From contig NZ_CQAZ01000027.1 of NCBI RefSeq assembly GCF_001152565.1, positions 2,018 through 63,083 on the forward strand: a stretch of DNA of 61,066 bases, written 5' to 3'. The first letter of the stretch is position 1. Each line of letters begins with the position of its first letter. Origin of the DNA: Yersinia pekkanenii. Its GTDB lineage: Bacteria; Pseudomonadota; Gammaproteobacteria; Enterobacterales; Enterobacteriaceae. Below, in pieces: positions 18,777 through 27,531 of this stretch. A program made the translations under genes and the position numbers. The notes below the pieces were generated by a model. The model worked only from the letters and a program-made list of their open reading frames with translations. It was not told the origin of the DNA and did not search any database.

Positions 18777-19991
18777 TTACTTATCTAGCCAATCGGGTAA
18801 ATCATTTAGCCCCATCGCCTGACGGACTAACTGTGGTTTTACACCCGGCAAGTTATCAGCCAGGGTTAACCCAATGTCACGTAACAACTTTTTAGCCGGA
18901 TTGCTGCCAGCAAACACCTCACGGAAACCCTGCATACTGGCGAGCATAACCGCAGCACTGTGCTTGCGGCGGCGTTCATAACGGCGCAGATAGAGATGCT
19001 GACCGATGTCTTTGCCCTGACGCTGTAAGCGCCGGAGTTCTGAAACTAATGCGGCGGCATCCATAAAGCCCAAATTAACACCCTGCCCAGCCAAAGGATG
19101 TACGGTATGAGCCGCATCACCCACCAGTGCCAAGCGATGGGCGGCAAAACTACGCGCATAACGCCCAGTCAGTGGGAAGGTCTGTCGCTCACTCTCAAGC
19201 TGACATGGCCCCAAACGCATATCAAATGCCATTCCCAACTCGCGGTTAAACTGCTCTGCAGGCAGTGCGGCTAATTCGGCGGCGCGTTCCGGGGGTAATG
19301 ACCAAACAATCGAGCTGAGATGTGGATCACCAAACGGCAGGAAAGCCAGAATGCCATCGCCATGGAACACCTGACGTGCTGTGGCCTGATGAGCCTCTTC
19401 AGTTCGAATGGTTGCCACCAGCGCATGGTGAGCGTAATCCCAGAAAGTCAGCGGAATATCTGCATGTTGGCGTAACCAAGAATTCGCGCCATCCGCCCCG
19501 ACCACCAGCCTGGCACTGAGCATCCGGTCGTCAGTCAGGGTGATAAAAGCTTCGCTTTCCCCCCAAGCTACCTGCTTGAGGCTGGCTGGAGCCAACAGCG
19601 TGACGTCTGCCAATTGGCAGGCACGCTGCCACAGTGCCTGCTGAATCACCTGATTCTCAATGATATGCCCAAGATGGCTGAAACCGTATTCATCGGCATG
19701 GAAAGCAATTTTGCCAAAACTGTCCTGGTCCCAGACGTCCATACCACCGTAAGGGCTGGCACGCAGCGCCAGAATGCTATCCCACACGCCAATTTTTTGC
19801 AGTAAGCGCTCACTGGCTGCATTGATCGCCGAGACACGGAGCGCCAACTCGCCGGTCAGAGGCGCGGGAAGCAACTCCTGCACCGGCTGGTGCTCAAGGA
19901 TAGCGATACGTAGGCCACTGCCCTGTAGGCCACAGGCTAGCGACAGACCGACCATTCCGCCACCGGCGATAACCACGTCATATGATTGCAT
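18777..19991 (-). CDS. ubiI: 2-octaprenylphenol C5-hydroxylase UbiI
   Basis: An FAD monooxygenase that performs the C5 hydroxylation step of ubiquinone synthesis in the cytosolic Ubi complex. The protein has the FAD loop GGGMVGL (about residues 10-16), the GD motif VGDAAHTVHPLAGQGVN near 290 and the UbiH/COQ6-family overall length (404 aa). I chose the start MQSYDVVIAGGG at 19991, close to the E. coli VisC start; the frame opens six residues earlier. It is the third gene of pepP-ubiH-ubiI, separated from ubiH by a degenerate ERIC. The older name is VisC. Confidence 0.93.
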   Translation of the reverse strand: MQSYDVVIAGGGMVGLSLACGLQGSGLRIAILEHQPVQELLPAPLTGELALRVSAINAASERLLQKIGVWDSILALRASPYGGMDVWDQDSFGKIAFHADEYGFSHLGHIIENQVIQQALWQRACQLADVTLLAPASLKQVAWGESEAFITLTDDRMLSARLVVGADGANSWLRQHADIPLTFWDYAHHALVATIRTEEAHQATARQVFHGDGILAFLPFGDPHLSSIVWSLPPERAAELAALPAEQFNRELGMAFDMRLGPCQLESERQTFPLTGRYARSFAAHRLALVGDAAHTVHPLAGQGVNLGFMDAAALVSELRRLQRQGKDIGQHLYLRRYERRRKHSAAVMLASMQGFREVFAGSNPAKKLLRDIGLTLADNLPGVKPQLVRQAMGLNDLPDWLDK

Positions 19992-20022
19992 GCCGAAACA
20001 TTTCCCCATGAAAGATGAACTT

Positions 20023-20139
20023 TATTTACCCTATAGATTTCTCGATGCAGGAAGGCGGCAAGCGAGATAACCCCGATGAGCTTACATCGGCGGTTATTGA
20101 ACGCCGCCAACACACCTGCAACGTGAAAGATGACGGGTA
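20023..20139 (+). repeat. Degenerate ERIC between ubiH and ubiI
   Basis: ERIC left end (CCCTATAGATTTCTCGATGC then AGGAAGGCGGCAAGCGAGA), left core arm CCGATGAGCTTACATC and right end (CGCCAACACACCTGCAACG...GATGACGGGTAA) are present, but the GTAAGTGATTCGG core arm is lost. It fills most of the 153-bp ubiH-ubiI gap, so it is transcribed with both genes. Confidence 0.75.
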
Positions 20140-20144
20140 AAACG

Positions 20145-21323
20145 TTAACGTTCAACCCACCCCAGTGTACGCCGGGCAAAAGTATCACGTATTGCAGGTA
20201 TCTGTTCCATCGACATCAGAGCCAAATTACGCCCAACTACCAACGGCCCATAGCGATTGGCAAACAGGCGAATCAACCCATCAGTGACACCGATAGTCGC
20301 CTGTTGGTCCGGTTGCCGCCGTTGTTGATATTGGCCAAGCACCGCATAGCTACCAGGATCGCTCCCCACAAGGGCAGCCTGTGCAATGGTTTCAGCCAGT
20401 GACATCACATCACGCAGCCCTAAATTAAAGCCCTGCCCGGCTATCGGATGCAATGTTTGGGCGGCATTGCCCACTAACGCCAGACGATGGCTGACATGGC
20501 GCGAAGCCGTTAGCAGCTGCAATGGGTAGCTGTCGCGTTTGCCAGCATGAAGCATTTTCCCCAGCCGCCAACCGAAAGCCCGCTGTAGTTCAGCCAGAAA
20601 ACGGGTGTCATCCCAGCTATCGACTTGCTGCCTATCTTGTTTGGCGTGACACCATACCAGCGAGCTGCGCCCTTGTGACATCGGCAATAACGCCAATGGC
20701 CCATTGCGGGTAAAGCGCTCAAAGGCACGGCCATCAGGCGGTTCGGCGGTCGTGATATTGGCAATTACCGCAATCTGTTGATAATCCTGTTGCTGCCACT
20801 GAATATTACAGGCCTGTGCCAGTGCTGAATGCGATCCATCGGCAGCGACCAGTAACTTGGCACTCAGTTGCTGGCCGTTATCCAACGTTACGCTGGCTGA
20901 TTCGGCGATACGAACCACATCAACCACAGTGGCCGGGCAATGCAGCGTCACACCCGGTGCTGTCTGTAATAAGGCGAACAGACGTTGGCCGGCATCATGC
21001 AGCTCAACAACATGGCCCAATGCCGGAACACGATAATCTGCCGCCCGTAAATTGACAAAACCGGAATGGCCGCAGTCACTGACGTGAACATGTTCAATAG
21101 CAGTGGCACAATCGGCCAAAGCCGACCAGATACCAATACGGTCCAACTGCTGGCAGGTTCCCTGCGCCAGTGCAATGGCTCTGGCATCAAAGCCCGGATG
21201 TTGCCTGCTATCAGGTTGTTGTGCCTCAACCAGTGCTACCGGCACCCTCCCTTGAGTGAGGGATGAAATAGCCAACGCCAGTGTCGCACCGGCCATACCG
21301 CCACCAACAATGATCACGCTCAT
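20145..21323 (-). CDS. ubiH: 2-octaprenyl-6-methoxyphenol hydroxylase UbiH
   Basis: An FAD monooxygenase for the C1 hydroxylation in ubiquinone synthesis. The 392-aa protein has the N-terminal FAD loop GGGMAGATLA (residues 7-16), AADGSHS near 160 and the family motif LVGNAAQTLHPIAGQGFNLGLRD near 280. It lies 3 bp after the pepP stop, so the two are tightly coupled, with ubiI downstream. It is a paralogue of the neighbouring ubiI. The assignment of UbiH versus UbiI rests on gene order and resemblance to the E. coli proteins. Confidence 0.94.
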   Translation of the reverse strand: MSVIIVGGGMAGATLALAISSLTQGRVPVALVEAQQPDSRQHPGFDARAIALAQGTCQQLDRIGIWSALADCATAIEHVHVSDCGHSGFVNLRAADYRVPALGHVVELHDAGQRLFALLQTAPGVTLHCPATVVDVVRIAESASVTLDNGQQLSAKLLVAADGSHSALAQACNIQWQQQDYQQIAVIANITTAEPPDGRAFERFTRNGPLALLPMSQGRSSLVWCHAKQDRQQVDSWDDTRFLAELQRAFGWRLGKMLHAGKRDSYPLQLLTASRHVSHRLALVGNAAQTLHPIAGQGFNLGLRDVMSLAETIAQAALVGSDPGSYAVLGQYQQRRQPDQQATIGVTDGLIRLFANRYGPLVVGRNLALMSMEQIPAIRDTFARRTLGWVER

Positions 21324-21326
21324 CAG

Positions 21327-22640
21327 TTATCTCGCCGCCGCCATCAGTGCTTCAATGGCATCGGGGTCTTTCACTACACTGGCGGTCAGATTTTCATTGC
21401 CATCAGCGGTAATCACGATGTCATCTTCAATACGAATACCGATACCACGGTATTGCGACGGGACATCGGCATCTGGCGCAATATACAGGCCAGGCTCAAT
21501 GGTCAGCACCATGCCGGGTTCAAGAATGCGGCCACGGTCGCTGTTGGTATAGTCGCCGACATCATGCACATCCAGCCCCAACCAGTGGCTCAGGCCGTGC
21601 ATAAAGAATGGCCGGTGTGCCTGCTCTGCGATTAACTGCTCGATATCGCCTTTCAGAATAGCCAAATCGACCAACCCGGTTACCATAATCCGCACCACCT
21701 GCTCGGTAACCTCGCGGATGCTGGTTCCCGGACGGAACAGTTCCAGTGATTTATTAATCGAAGCCAGAACAATGTCATAAATCGCCCGTTGTGGCGGGGT
21801 AAATTTACCGCTAACCGGGAAAGTACGGGTGATATCACCGGCATAGCCCTGATATTCACAACCCGCATCAATCAACACCAAATCACCGTCGCGCAGTTCA
21901 CACTCATTTTCGGTGTAATGCAGAATGCAGCCGTTTTCACCGCCGCCGACGATAGTGTTATACGCCGGATAGCGCGCACCGTGGCGAGTAAACTCATGTA
22001 GAATTTCCCCTTCCAATTGGTACTCAAACATACCGGCGCGGCATTTCTCCATCGCGCGGGTATGGGCCAGGGCGCTTATCTCACCGGCGCGGCGCATCAC
22101 TTTAAGCTCTTCGTCTGACTTAAACAGGCGCATCTCATGTAACCATGGACGCCAATCAGTTAAGGTCGCGGGCGCACGCAAGTTTTTACGAAAACCGTTA
22201 CGTAATCTTTCCAATGCGGCAAAAACAATTTTATCAGCATAGCTGTATTGCCCCTGCGCGTGATAAATCACATCAAGGCGATTGAGTAGCAAATAAAGCT
22301 GTTCATCGATGTCATCGAAAGGTAATGCGCGATCAACACCTAACTTAGCGGGAGCGGCCTCTTGCCCTAAACGGCGACCAAACCAGATTTCAGCGGTTAA
22401 ATCCCGCACCCGGTTAAACAGCACACTGTGGTTATGGGTTGCATCACTTTTTACCAAAATCAACACGGCCTGTGGCTCATTAAAGCCGGTCAGATAACTA
22501 AAATCGCTATTCTGCCGATAAGGATATTCCGAGTCTGCGCTGCGCGTGGCCTCTGGCGCGGCAAAAAAAATTGCCGCACTGCCTGGAGCCATCTTCGCCA
22601 ACAGCGCCTGACGGCGGTTCTGGTATTCTTGCTGAGTCAT
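21327..22640 (-). CDS. pepP: Xaa-Pro aminopeptidase
   Basis: A cytosolic metallopeptidase of family M24B that removes N-terminal residues preceding proline. The 437-aa protein has an N-terminal creatinase-like domain (about 1-175) and a pita-bread catalytic domain. Metal ligands are visible in LIDAGCEYQGYAGDITRTF (two Asp), HGLSHWLGLDVHD (His), TIEPGLY (Glu) and IRIEDD (Glu). It sits 87 bp after ygfB and 3 bp before ubiH, the conserved enterobacterial order. Length is normal. Confidence 0.96.
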   Translation of the reverse strand: MTQQEYQNRRQALLAKMAPGSAAIFFAAPEATRSADSEYPYRQNSDFSYLTGFNEPQAVLILVKSDATHNHSVLFNRVRDLTAEIWFGRRLGQEAAPAKLGVDRALPFDDIDEQLYLLLNRLDVIYHAQGQYSYADKIVFAALERLRNGFRKNLRAPATLTDWRPWLHEMRLFKSDEELKVMRRAGEISALAHTRAMEKCRAGMFEYQLEGEILHEFTRHGARYPAYNTIVGGGENGCILHYTENECELRDGDLVLIDAGCEYQGYAGDITRTFPVSGKFTPPQRAIYDIVLASINKSLELFRPGTSIREVTEQVVRIMVTGLVDLAILKGDIEQLIAEQAHRPFFMHGLSHWLGLDVHDVGDYTNSDRGRILEPGMVLTIEPGLYIAPDADVPSQYRGIGIRIEDDIVITADGNENLTASVVKDPDAIEALMAAAR

Positions 22641-22727
22641 TACACCCTCCTGAAATATCCGGTTTTAATTACCTGAGACTCACTTAACCATAGCTACCAA
22701 TTGATAAAATCAGCTCATTGCTCACAA

Positions 22728-23306
22728 TCAATGCAGTGTCGGTTTGCGCATCTCTGGCGCAGTAGGCTTTTGTTGGGTAAATTCGATATGGCACAAAATG
22801 GCTGCCACACGGACATATTCGATAACTTCTTCCAATGATTGAGCCAGCTCTTCTTGATCTTCATCTTCGTCATAGCCTAGCTGGGCAATATTACGCAGAT
22901 CATCAATGGCTTCGCCCACTTCATCTTTCACTTGGGCCAGCTTCGGCTGCATCATGCCCAGCCCCAGTAAAAAATGGTTTACCCAACCAGAAAGTGCGTC
23001 AGCCCGGTCAAATACCGTGGCGGGTTCCCCTTCGGGGATCAGCAACTGGAACATAAAACCTTCGTTCTCCAGTGCTTCTTGTGTTGCTTCATGTAACTGT
23101 TGTAACGGTAAGTTGAGGGCTTGCGGGAAAGCGAGACCTTCATTGGTCAGGTCATACACCAGTGTCTGCCAGCCGTTGTCCTTGCTGCCGCCACACAGTA
23201 TGCCGCTGATAAGACCATGCATTTCAGCGGGGGTTAATGCCACTGCTTGCTGGCTCAGCGCCAGGGCAAGTGATGAGTAAGTGGGTAATGTATTCTCTAT
23301 AGACAT
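22728..23306 (-). CDS. ygfB: UPF0149 family protein YgfB
   Basis: A 192-aa helical cytosolic protein of the YgfB/YecA (UPF0149) family. Family features include the opening with [42 protein letters not shown] and a C-terminal helix with acidic stretches ([19 protein letters not shown]). Its role in enterobacteria is not established; a Pseudomonas YgfB has been linked to regulation of ampDh3. It starts the leftward ygfB-pepP-ubiH-ubiI unit and is divergent from zapA across 271 bp that contain an ERIC remnant. Confidence 0.93.
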   Translation of the reverse strand: MSIENTLPTYSSLALALSQQAVALTPAEMHGLISGILCGGSKDNGWQTLVYDLTNEGLAFPQALNLPLQQLHEATQEALENEGFMFQLLIPEGEPATVFDRADALSGWVNHFLLGLGMMQPKLAQVKDEVGEAIDDLRNIAQLGYDEDEDQEELAQSLEEVIEYVRVAAILCHIEFTQQKPTAPEMRKPTLH

Positions 23307-23385
23307 GCGTATTGGTCATCGTTGGCAGGATAAGTTCGTGTTATGCTACCATCAAGAAAGGTCGCTATACCAGAAACGCAACACT

Positions 23386-23469
23386 CTATCCTCTATAGAT
23401 TTTAAGATACAGGAAGGCAGCAAACGAGAGCAGCTAACATGTCTGCGGCTTGAAAGATGACGGGGATTA
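23386..23469 (+). repeat. ERIC remnant lacking the core
   Basis: An ERIC left end (TATCCTCTATAGATTTTAAG then ACAGGAAGGCAGCAAACGAGA) is joined to a right end (GCTAACATGTCTGCGGCTTG...GATGACGGGGAT). The central GAGCTTAC/GTAAG palindrome is gone. It lies in the ygfB-zapA divergent promoter region. Confidence 0.65.
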
Positions 23470-23577
23470 GGGGTTGAATCTTGGTATCGAGATATATATA
23501 GTGACGCCCGCTTGACGGCTACGAGCAATTTGCTTCGGGTTTACAAGGGCAGCGCGAAAATCAGTCAGGAAGGTGGC

Positions 23578-23907
23578 ATGTCTGCACAACCGGTAGATAT
23601 TCAAATTTTTGGTCGCTCGTTAAGGGTAAACTGCCCGCCAGAACAACAAGATGCGTTGAACATGGCAGCAGAGGATCTTAACCAACGGTTGCAAGATCTT
23701 AAAGTTCGCACTAGAGTCACAAATACTGAGCAGTTAGTTTTCATCGCGGCATTGAACGTCTGTCACGAATTAGCTCAGGAAAGGTTGAAAACCCGTGACT
23801 ATGCATCCAATATGGAGCAACGTATTCGGATGTTACAACAGACCATTGAACAGGCATTGCTTGAGCAGGGTCGCATCTCTGAACGTCAGGATGCACAATT
23901 TGAATAA
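23578..23907 (+). CDS. zapA: Cell division protein ZapA
   Basis: Binds FtsZ and bundles protofilaments at the Z ring. The start at 23578 ([18 protein letters not shown]) follows AGGAAGGTGGC and gives 109 aa as in E. coli. The longer frame from 23512 is not family-like. The N-terminal FtsZ-binding head covers about 1-45, and the C-terminal part (about 70-105) is a coiled coil with heptad leucines and glutamines. The 6S RNA gene begins 37 bp after the stop, the conserved zapA-ssrS-fau arrangement. Confidence 0.96.
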   Translation: MSAQPVDIQIFGRSLRVNCPPEQQDALNMAAEDLNQRLQDLKVRTRVTNTEQLVFIAALNVCHELAQERLKTRDYASNMEQRIRMLQQTIEQALLEQGRISERQDAQFE

Positions 23908-23943
23908 ATCACTGTTGAATGATAAATTCAGCAGTGAGTAAAA

Positions 23944-24131
23944 AATTCTCTGAGATGTTTGCCAGCGGGCCCGTCCCCTGAGCCGATAATTAATACCAAC
24001 AGAATGTAGTGCCTCCGTAACTGGTGCGCATGCTCGGTTCGCCGAGAAGCCTTAAGGTTACGACGCTGCGTTCACCTTGAACCATGGGTTCAAGGGTTAC
24101 AGCCTGCAGCGGCATCTCGGAGATCCCCCTT
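23944..24131 (+). ncRNA. ssrS: 6S RNA
   Basis: 6S RNA binds sigma-70 RNA polymerase in stationary phase by mimicking an open promoter. The closing stem is visible: CTCTGAGATG near the 5' end pairs with GGCATCTCGGAGA near the 3' end. The conserved internal segments CCCCTGAGCCGATA, GCATGCTCGG, CCGAGAAGCCTTAA, ACCTTGAACC and GGGTTCAAGGGTTACAGCCTG are in E. coli order. The length of about 188 nt is close to E. coli's 184. The ends are estimated by alignment from memory. The downstream gene is fau, as expected. Confidence 0.96.
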
Positions 24132-24195
24132 CTTTATCGGGTAACCCGCATTCTGGGTTATCACGTTCGTTTTGATACTGGCAGCTTTATTTACC

Positions 24196-24327
24196 TGAAT
24201 TAACGACAAGTATTTGAATTTACGACAACGACTTGAATAAACAATAAGTATTTGGATTAACAACACGCCATTTGAATCAGCATATGCCTTTGAATCCACA
24301 ACATGCTCTTGAGCGGCAACATATTCG
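24196..24327. repeat. Degenerate 19-bp tandem repeats running into fau
   Basis: Seven units beginning TGAAT (or TGGAT, TGAGC) start at 24196, 24215, 24234, 24253, 24273, 24291 and 24310, spaced 19, 19, 19, 20, 18 and 19 bp. The consensus is about TGAATTAACAACAAGTATT. The array begins in the 6S-fau gap and continues through the likely fau start codon into its N-terminal codons. Confidence 0.7.
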
Positions 24328-24880
24328 TAGCGAAATTCGTAAACGTCGGCGTCTTTTGACTCCAGAGCAACAGCAACAATCAGCCCATCTGGCAGCCAAA
24401 CACATCGCTACCCACGACAAAATTCAACAAGCCAGCACCATTGCCGTGTTTCTCTCTTTTGATGGCGAGCTGAATACCCACCCCATTATTGAACGGTTAT
24501 GGCAGCAGAAAAAACGCGTTTATCTGCCGGTTCTCCACCCTTTCAGCCCCGGCCACCTCTTGTTTCTGCGTTATCGCCCTAATAGCACGCTGATCCGTAA
24601 TCGCCTCAAAATCCTTGAGCCACAATTAGATGTCCGCGATGTTCTGCCGTTAAACCAACTGGATGTAGTGATCACTCCACTGGTGGCATTTGATAGCCTC
24701 GGGCAACGCTTAGGTATGGGCGGCGGCTTTTATGATCGTACACTACAGCACTGGCAGGATGGTGGCCCATATCCTATTGGTCTGGCCCATGATTGCCAGC
24801 AAGTAGAGAGTTTACCAAGTGAATTTTGGGATGTGCCATTGCCAGAGATTGTGACACCAACAAAAGTGTGGCGGTGGTGA
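24284..24880 (+). CDS. fau: 5-formyltetrahydrofolate cyclo-ligase
   Basis: Converts 5-formyl-THF to 5,10-methenyl-THF using ATP, clearing an inhibitory folate. The conserved region begins at IRKRRRLLTPEQQQ, contains LSFDGELNTHP and the nucleotide loop RLGMGGGFYDRTL, and ends DVPLPEIVTPTKVW. I chose ATG 24284 (198 aa). A TTG at 24272 and another at 24290 are possible, since the first 20 residues are encoded by a tandem repeat array and lack family similarity; the E. coli protein is about 182 aa. It lies downstream of 6S RNA, from whose transcript it can be expressed in E. coli. Confidence 0.94.
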   Translation: MPLNPQHALERQHIRSEIRKRRRLLTPEQQQQSAHLAAKHIATHDKIQQASTIAVFLSFDGELNTHPIIERLWQQKKRVYLPVLHPFSPGHLLFLRYRPNSTLIRNRLKILEPQLDVRDVLPLNQLDVVITPLVAFDSLGQRLGMGGGFYDRTLQHWQDGGPYPIGLAHDCQQVESLPSEFWDVPLPEIVTPTKVWRW

Positions 24881-24901
24881 GAAATAACCCTTCAATATAA
24901 A

Positions 24902-24934
24902 AAACACCCGATATTTTATAGATAGCGGGTGTTT
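24902..24934 (+). terminator. fau terminator-like hairpin
   Basis: AAACACCCG (24902-24910) pairs with CGGGTGTTT (24926-24934) around a 15-base A/T-rich loop, 21 bp after the fau stop. It is symmetric enough to act on both strands, but the T-run is short. Confidence 0.55.
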
Positions 24935-24953
24935 AGTTATTCAATTCAATGTT

Positions 24954-25079
24954 TATACTCAAATCATTGGCAATGCAGCCAGACAGCAAGCGAACTAATC
25001 CCGATGAGCTTACATAAGTAAGTGATTCGGGTTAGTGAGAGCCGCTAACAACGCTGCAAAGTCAAGACCGAAGGGCATA
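24954..25079 (+). repeat. ERIC element at the serA stop codon
   Basis: 126 bp from TATACTC to GGGCATA with intact core GAGCTTACATAAGTAAGTGA. Its right end touches the serA stop codon (25080-25082), so the serA mRNA ends in the folded element. It belongs to the subfamily with CATTGG near the left end, like the copies at 10092 and 49738. Confidence 0.88.
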
Positions 25080-26321
25080 TCAGTAAAGCAAACGAGCGCG
25101 GATAGTCCCTGGGATCGCCTTCATAGCCTGCAATGCTTTTTCTGCATTTTCCGCATCATCAGTTTCAACATCAATAACGACGTAACCAATTTCAGCGCTG
25201 GTTTGCAAATATTGCGCCGCGATGTTCACGTTCTGCTCAGCAAAAATTTTGTTAATGCTGGTCAGAATGCCAGGACGGTTTTCATGAATATGCAACAAAC
25301 GGCGGGTATTATCGCCATGAGCAGGCAGAGAAACTTCCGGGAAGTTAACCGCAGACAGCGTTGAGCCATTGTCGGAGTACTTCGCCAGCTTACCAGCCAC
25401 CTCATCACCGATATTTTCCTGCGCTTCCTGAGTGGAACCACCGATATGCGGTGTCAATAACACATTATCGAACTCGCACAATGGTGAATTGAACGGGTCT
25501 TTATTGGTGGCCGGCTCTTCAGGGAATACGTCGATTGCCGCCCCTGCCAAATGATTGCTGGCCAAAGCATCACACAGCGCCGGGATATCAACCACAGTAC
25601 CGCGTGAGGCATTAATCAGCATGGCACCCGGCTTCATCAGTGCCAACTGCTCAGGACCAATCATATTCTTGGTAGAGCGATTTTCCGGCACATGCAAGCT
25701 AATCACATCACTCATATTCAGTAGATCAGACAGGTGACGAACCTGCTGCGCATTCCCCAACGACAGTTTATTTTCGATATCGTAGAAGAACACTTTCATA
25801 CCGACACTTTCGGCCAGAATACCTAATTGAGTCCCGATATGACCATAACCGATGATACCCAACCTCTTGCCACGAGCTTCATAGGAGCCCACAGCCAGCT
25901 TATTCCACTCGCCACGATGTGCTTTGGCGTTAGCGGACGGAATGCCCCGGAACATCAGCAGTAACTCGCCCAGCACCATTTCGGCGACCGAACGGGTATT
26001 GGAGAAAGGTGCATTGAATACCGGCACGCCGCGCTTGGTGGCCGCGTTTAAATCAACCTGGTTGGTACCGATACAGAAACAACCTACCGCAACCAATTTC
26101 TCTGCTGCGGCAAAAACTTCTTCGGACAGATGCGTGCGCGATCGAATGCCGACGAAGTGAGCATCACGAATAGATTTTTTCAGTGATTCGGTGTCTAAGG
26201 CACCTTTATGGTATTCAATATTGCTATATCCGGCTGCACGCAGATTATCAACTGTGCTCTGGTGCACCCCTTCCACTAACAGAAACTTAATTCTGTCTTT
26301 CTCCAGTGATACTTTTGCCAT
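25080..26321 (-). CDS. serA: D-3-phosphoglycerate dehydrogenase
   Basis: The first enzyme of serine synthesis oxidises 3-phosphoglycerate to 3-phosphohydroxypyruvate with NAD and is feedback-inhibited by serine. The 413-aa protein has the substrate-binding domain, the Rossmann loop GIIGYGHIGTQLG (about residues 155-167), the catalytic Arg (NASRGTVVDI), Glu and His (LTPHIGGST) and a C-terminal ACT domain from about 340 (HIHENRPGILTSINKIF). It lies downstream of rpiA on the same strand but 315 bp away, so it probably has its own promoter. A CRP-like site lies in that gap. Confidence 0.97.
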   Translation of the reverse strand: MAKVSLEKDRIKFLLVEGVHQSTVDNLRAAGYSNIEYHKGALDTESLKKSIRDAHFVGIRSRTHLSEEVFAAAEKLVAVGCFCIGTNQVDLNAATKRGVPVFNAPFSNTRSVAEMVLGELLLMFRGIPSANAKAHRGEWNKLAVGSYEARGKRLGIIGYGHIGTQLGILAESVGMKVFFYDIENKLSLGNAQQVRHLSDLLNMSDVISLHVPENRSTKNMIGPEQLALMKPGAMLINASRGTVVDIPALCDALASNHLAGAAIDVFPEEPATNKDPFNSPLCEFDNVLLTPHIGGSTQEAQENIGDEVAGKLAKYSDNGSTLSAVNFPEVSLPAHGDNTRRLLHIHENRPGILTSINKIFAEQNVNIAAQYLQTSAEIGYVVIDVETDDAENAEKALQAMKAIPGTIRARLLY

Positions 26322-26636
26322 GTCCCCGACCCTATTTTCAGACTTCAGATGTGGCTGCCGCTATCGAATGAATCCGGTCAGCACCCTGTCAACATAACAA
26401 ATATTACACGGGCAGCAATACAAACGATTGCCTGCCGGTCAGCATAACAATCAGTGCCAATGTTAATTTATGGAATAAAAAACTGGCAGGAAGAGGGTTA
26501 ATGGCAGGTTAATAAAACGAAATGAAGAAATGTGATATATATCACCAAATTTAACCATTTTAAGAAAAGAGTTTTAAAAGCAAAAAAACTTTCAGGATGA
26601 AGCGGCCAGACCTTATCCTGAGAGCGAATTAACTGA
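26322..26636. other. rpiA-serA intergenic region
   Basis: 315 bp upstream of serA. It holds a CRP-like palindrome (26531-26546), two imperfect copies of a CCGGTCAGCA-containing segment (near 26373 and 26437) and long A/T-rich stretches suitable for Lrp. No gene is visible. Confidence 0.5.
26531..26546. promoter_or_regulatory. CRP-like binding site upstream of serA
   Basis: TGTGATATATATCACC contains the left half-site TGTGA and the right half-site TCAC with the standard 6-bp spacer, flanked by AAA on the left and AAAT on the right. It is centred about 217 bp upstream of the serA start. E. coli serA is activated by CRP and Lrp, which makes the site plausible. Confidence 0.5.
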
Positions 26637-27299
26637 TCACTTTAATTTTATGGTCTTAACACCGTCGGCAGTACCGATCAGCGCCACATCAGCACCACGA
26701 TTAGCAAATAGCCCCACCGTGACGACACCGGCAATCCCATTGATGCTATTTTCTAACGCGATGGCATCTAAAATAGTCAGGTTGTGGACATCCAAAATGA
26801 CATTACCGTTATCGGTCAGCACATTCTGACGATATTCAGGCAACCCACCCAGTTTAACCAGTTCACGAGCGACGTAAGAACGAGCCATCGGGATCACTTC
26901 AACCGGCAGAGGGAATTTGCCCAGCACATCAACCTGTTTGGAAGCATCAGCGATACAAATAAACTTACGGGCGATCGCGGCGATGATTTTCTCGCGGGTC
27001 AATGCCGCACCACCGCCTTTGATCATCTGCATCTGACCGTTAATTTCGTCGGCCCCATCAACATAGATATCCAGTACATCCACTTCGTTGCAATCAAATA
27101 CGTGGATGCCATAACTTTTCAGTTTGGCGGTAGACGCATCAGAGCTGGAAACCGCCCCCTCTATCTGGCCTTTGATGGAGCCGAGAGCATCAATAAAATG
27201 TGCCGCGGTTGAGCCGGTACCAACCCCAACGATAGTACCGGGTGTAACATAGTCTAATGCTGCCCAGCCCACTGCTTTTTTAAGTTCGTCCTGAGTCAT
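26637..27299 (-). CDS. rpiA: Ribose-5-phosphate isomerase A
   Basis: Interconverts ribose-5-phosphate and ribulose-5-phosphate in the pentose phosphate pathway. The start at 27299 ([18 protein letters not shown]) gives 219 aa as in E. coli; the 17 extra residues of the longer frame are not conserved. The phosphate loop VGTGSTA (about 25-31), DGADEI (about 81-86) and [11 protein letters not shown] (about 94-104) are the family signatures. It is divergent from argP by about 230 bp, the usual order. Confidence 0.97.
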   Translation of the reverse strand: MTQDELKKAVGWAALDYVTPGTIVGVGTGSTAAHFIDALGSIKGQIEGAVSSSDASTAKLKSYGIHVFDCNEVDVLDIYVDGADEINGQMQMIKGGGAALTREKIIAAIARKFICIADASKQVDVLGKFPLPVEVIPMARSYVARELVKLGGLPEYRQNVLTDNGNVILDVHNLTILDAIALENSINGIAGVVTVGLFANRGADVALIGTADGVKTIKLK

Positions 27300-27531
27300 G
27301 GTAAGTTCACGCCTTGATGTGAAAGAAAACCTGACGTCATTATAGAGCATGTGCGCAGGAAATCCTGTGAATAAAGCCCGTATGCGATACGGTTAACTCT
27401 AGCGAGATCACAGTTATACCGGTTTATTTGTGGCGAACGTCTTGGGATTGCTTCATAGCAAAATGACCAAAACGTAGCGGTAAAATGTGGCATAGTGCCG
27501 TATCAACTTAATATTTGGAGAGATGACTCCG

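Noticed and set aside
24090..24299. Minus-strand frame over the 6S-fau region
   Set aside because: It is antisense to 6S RNA and the 19-bp repeat array; low-complexity translation.
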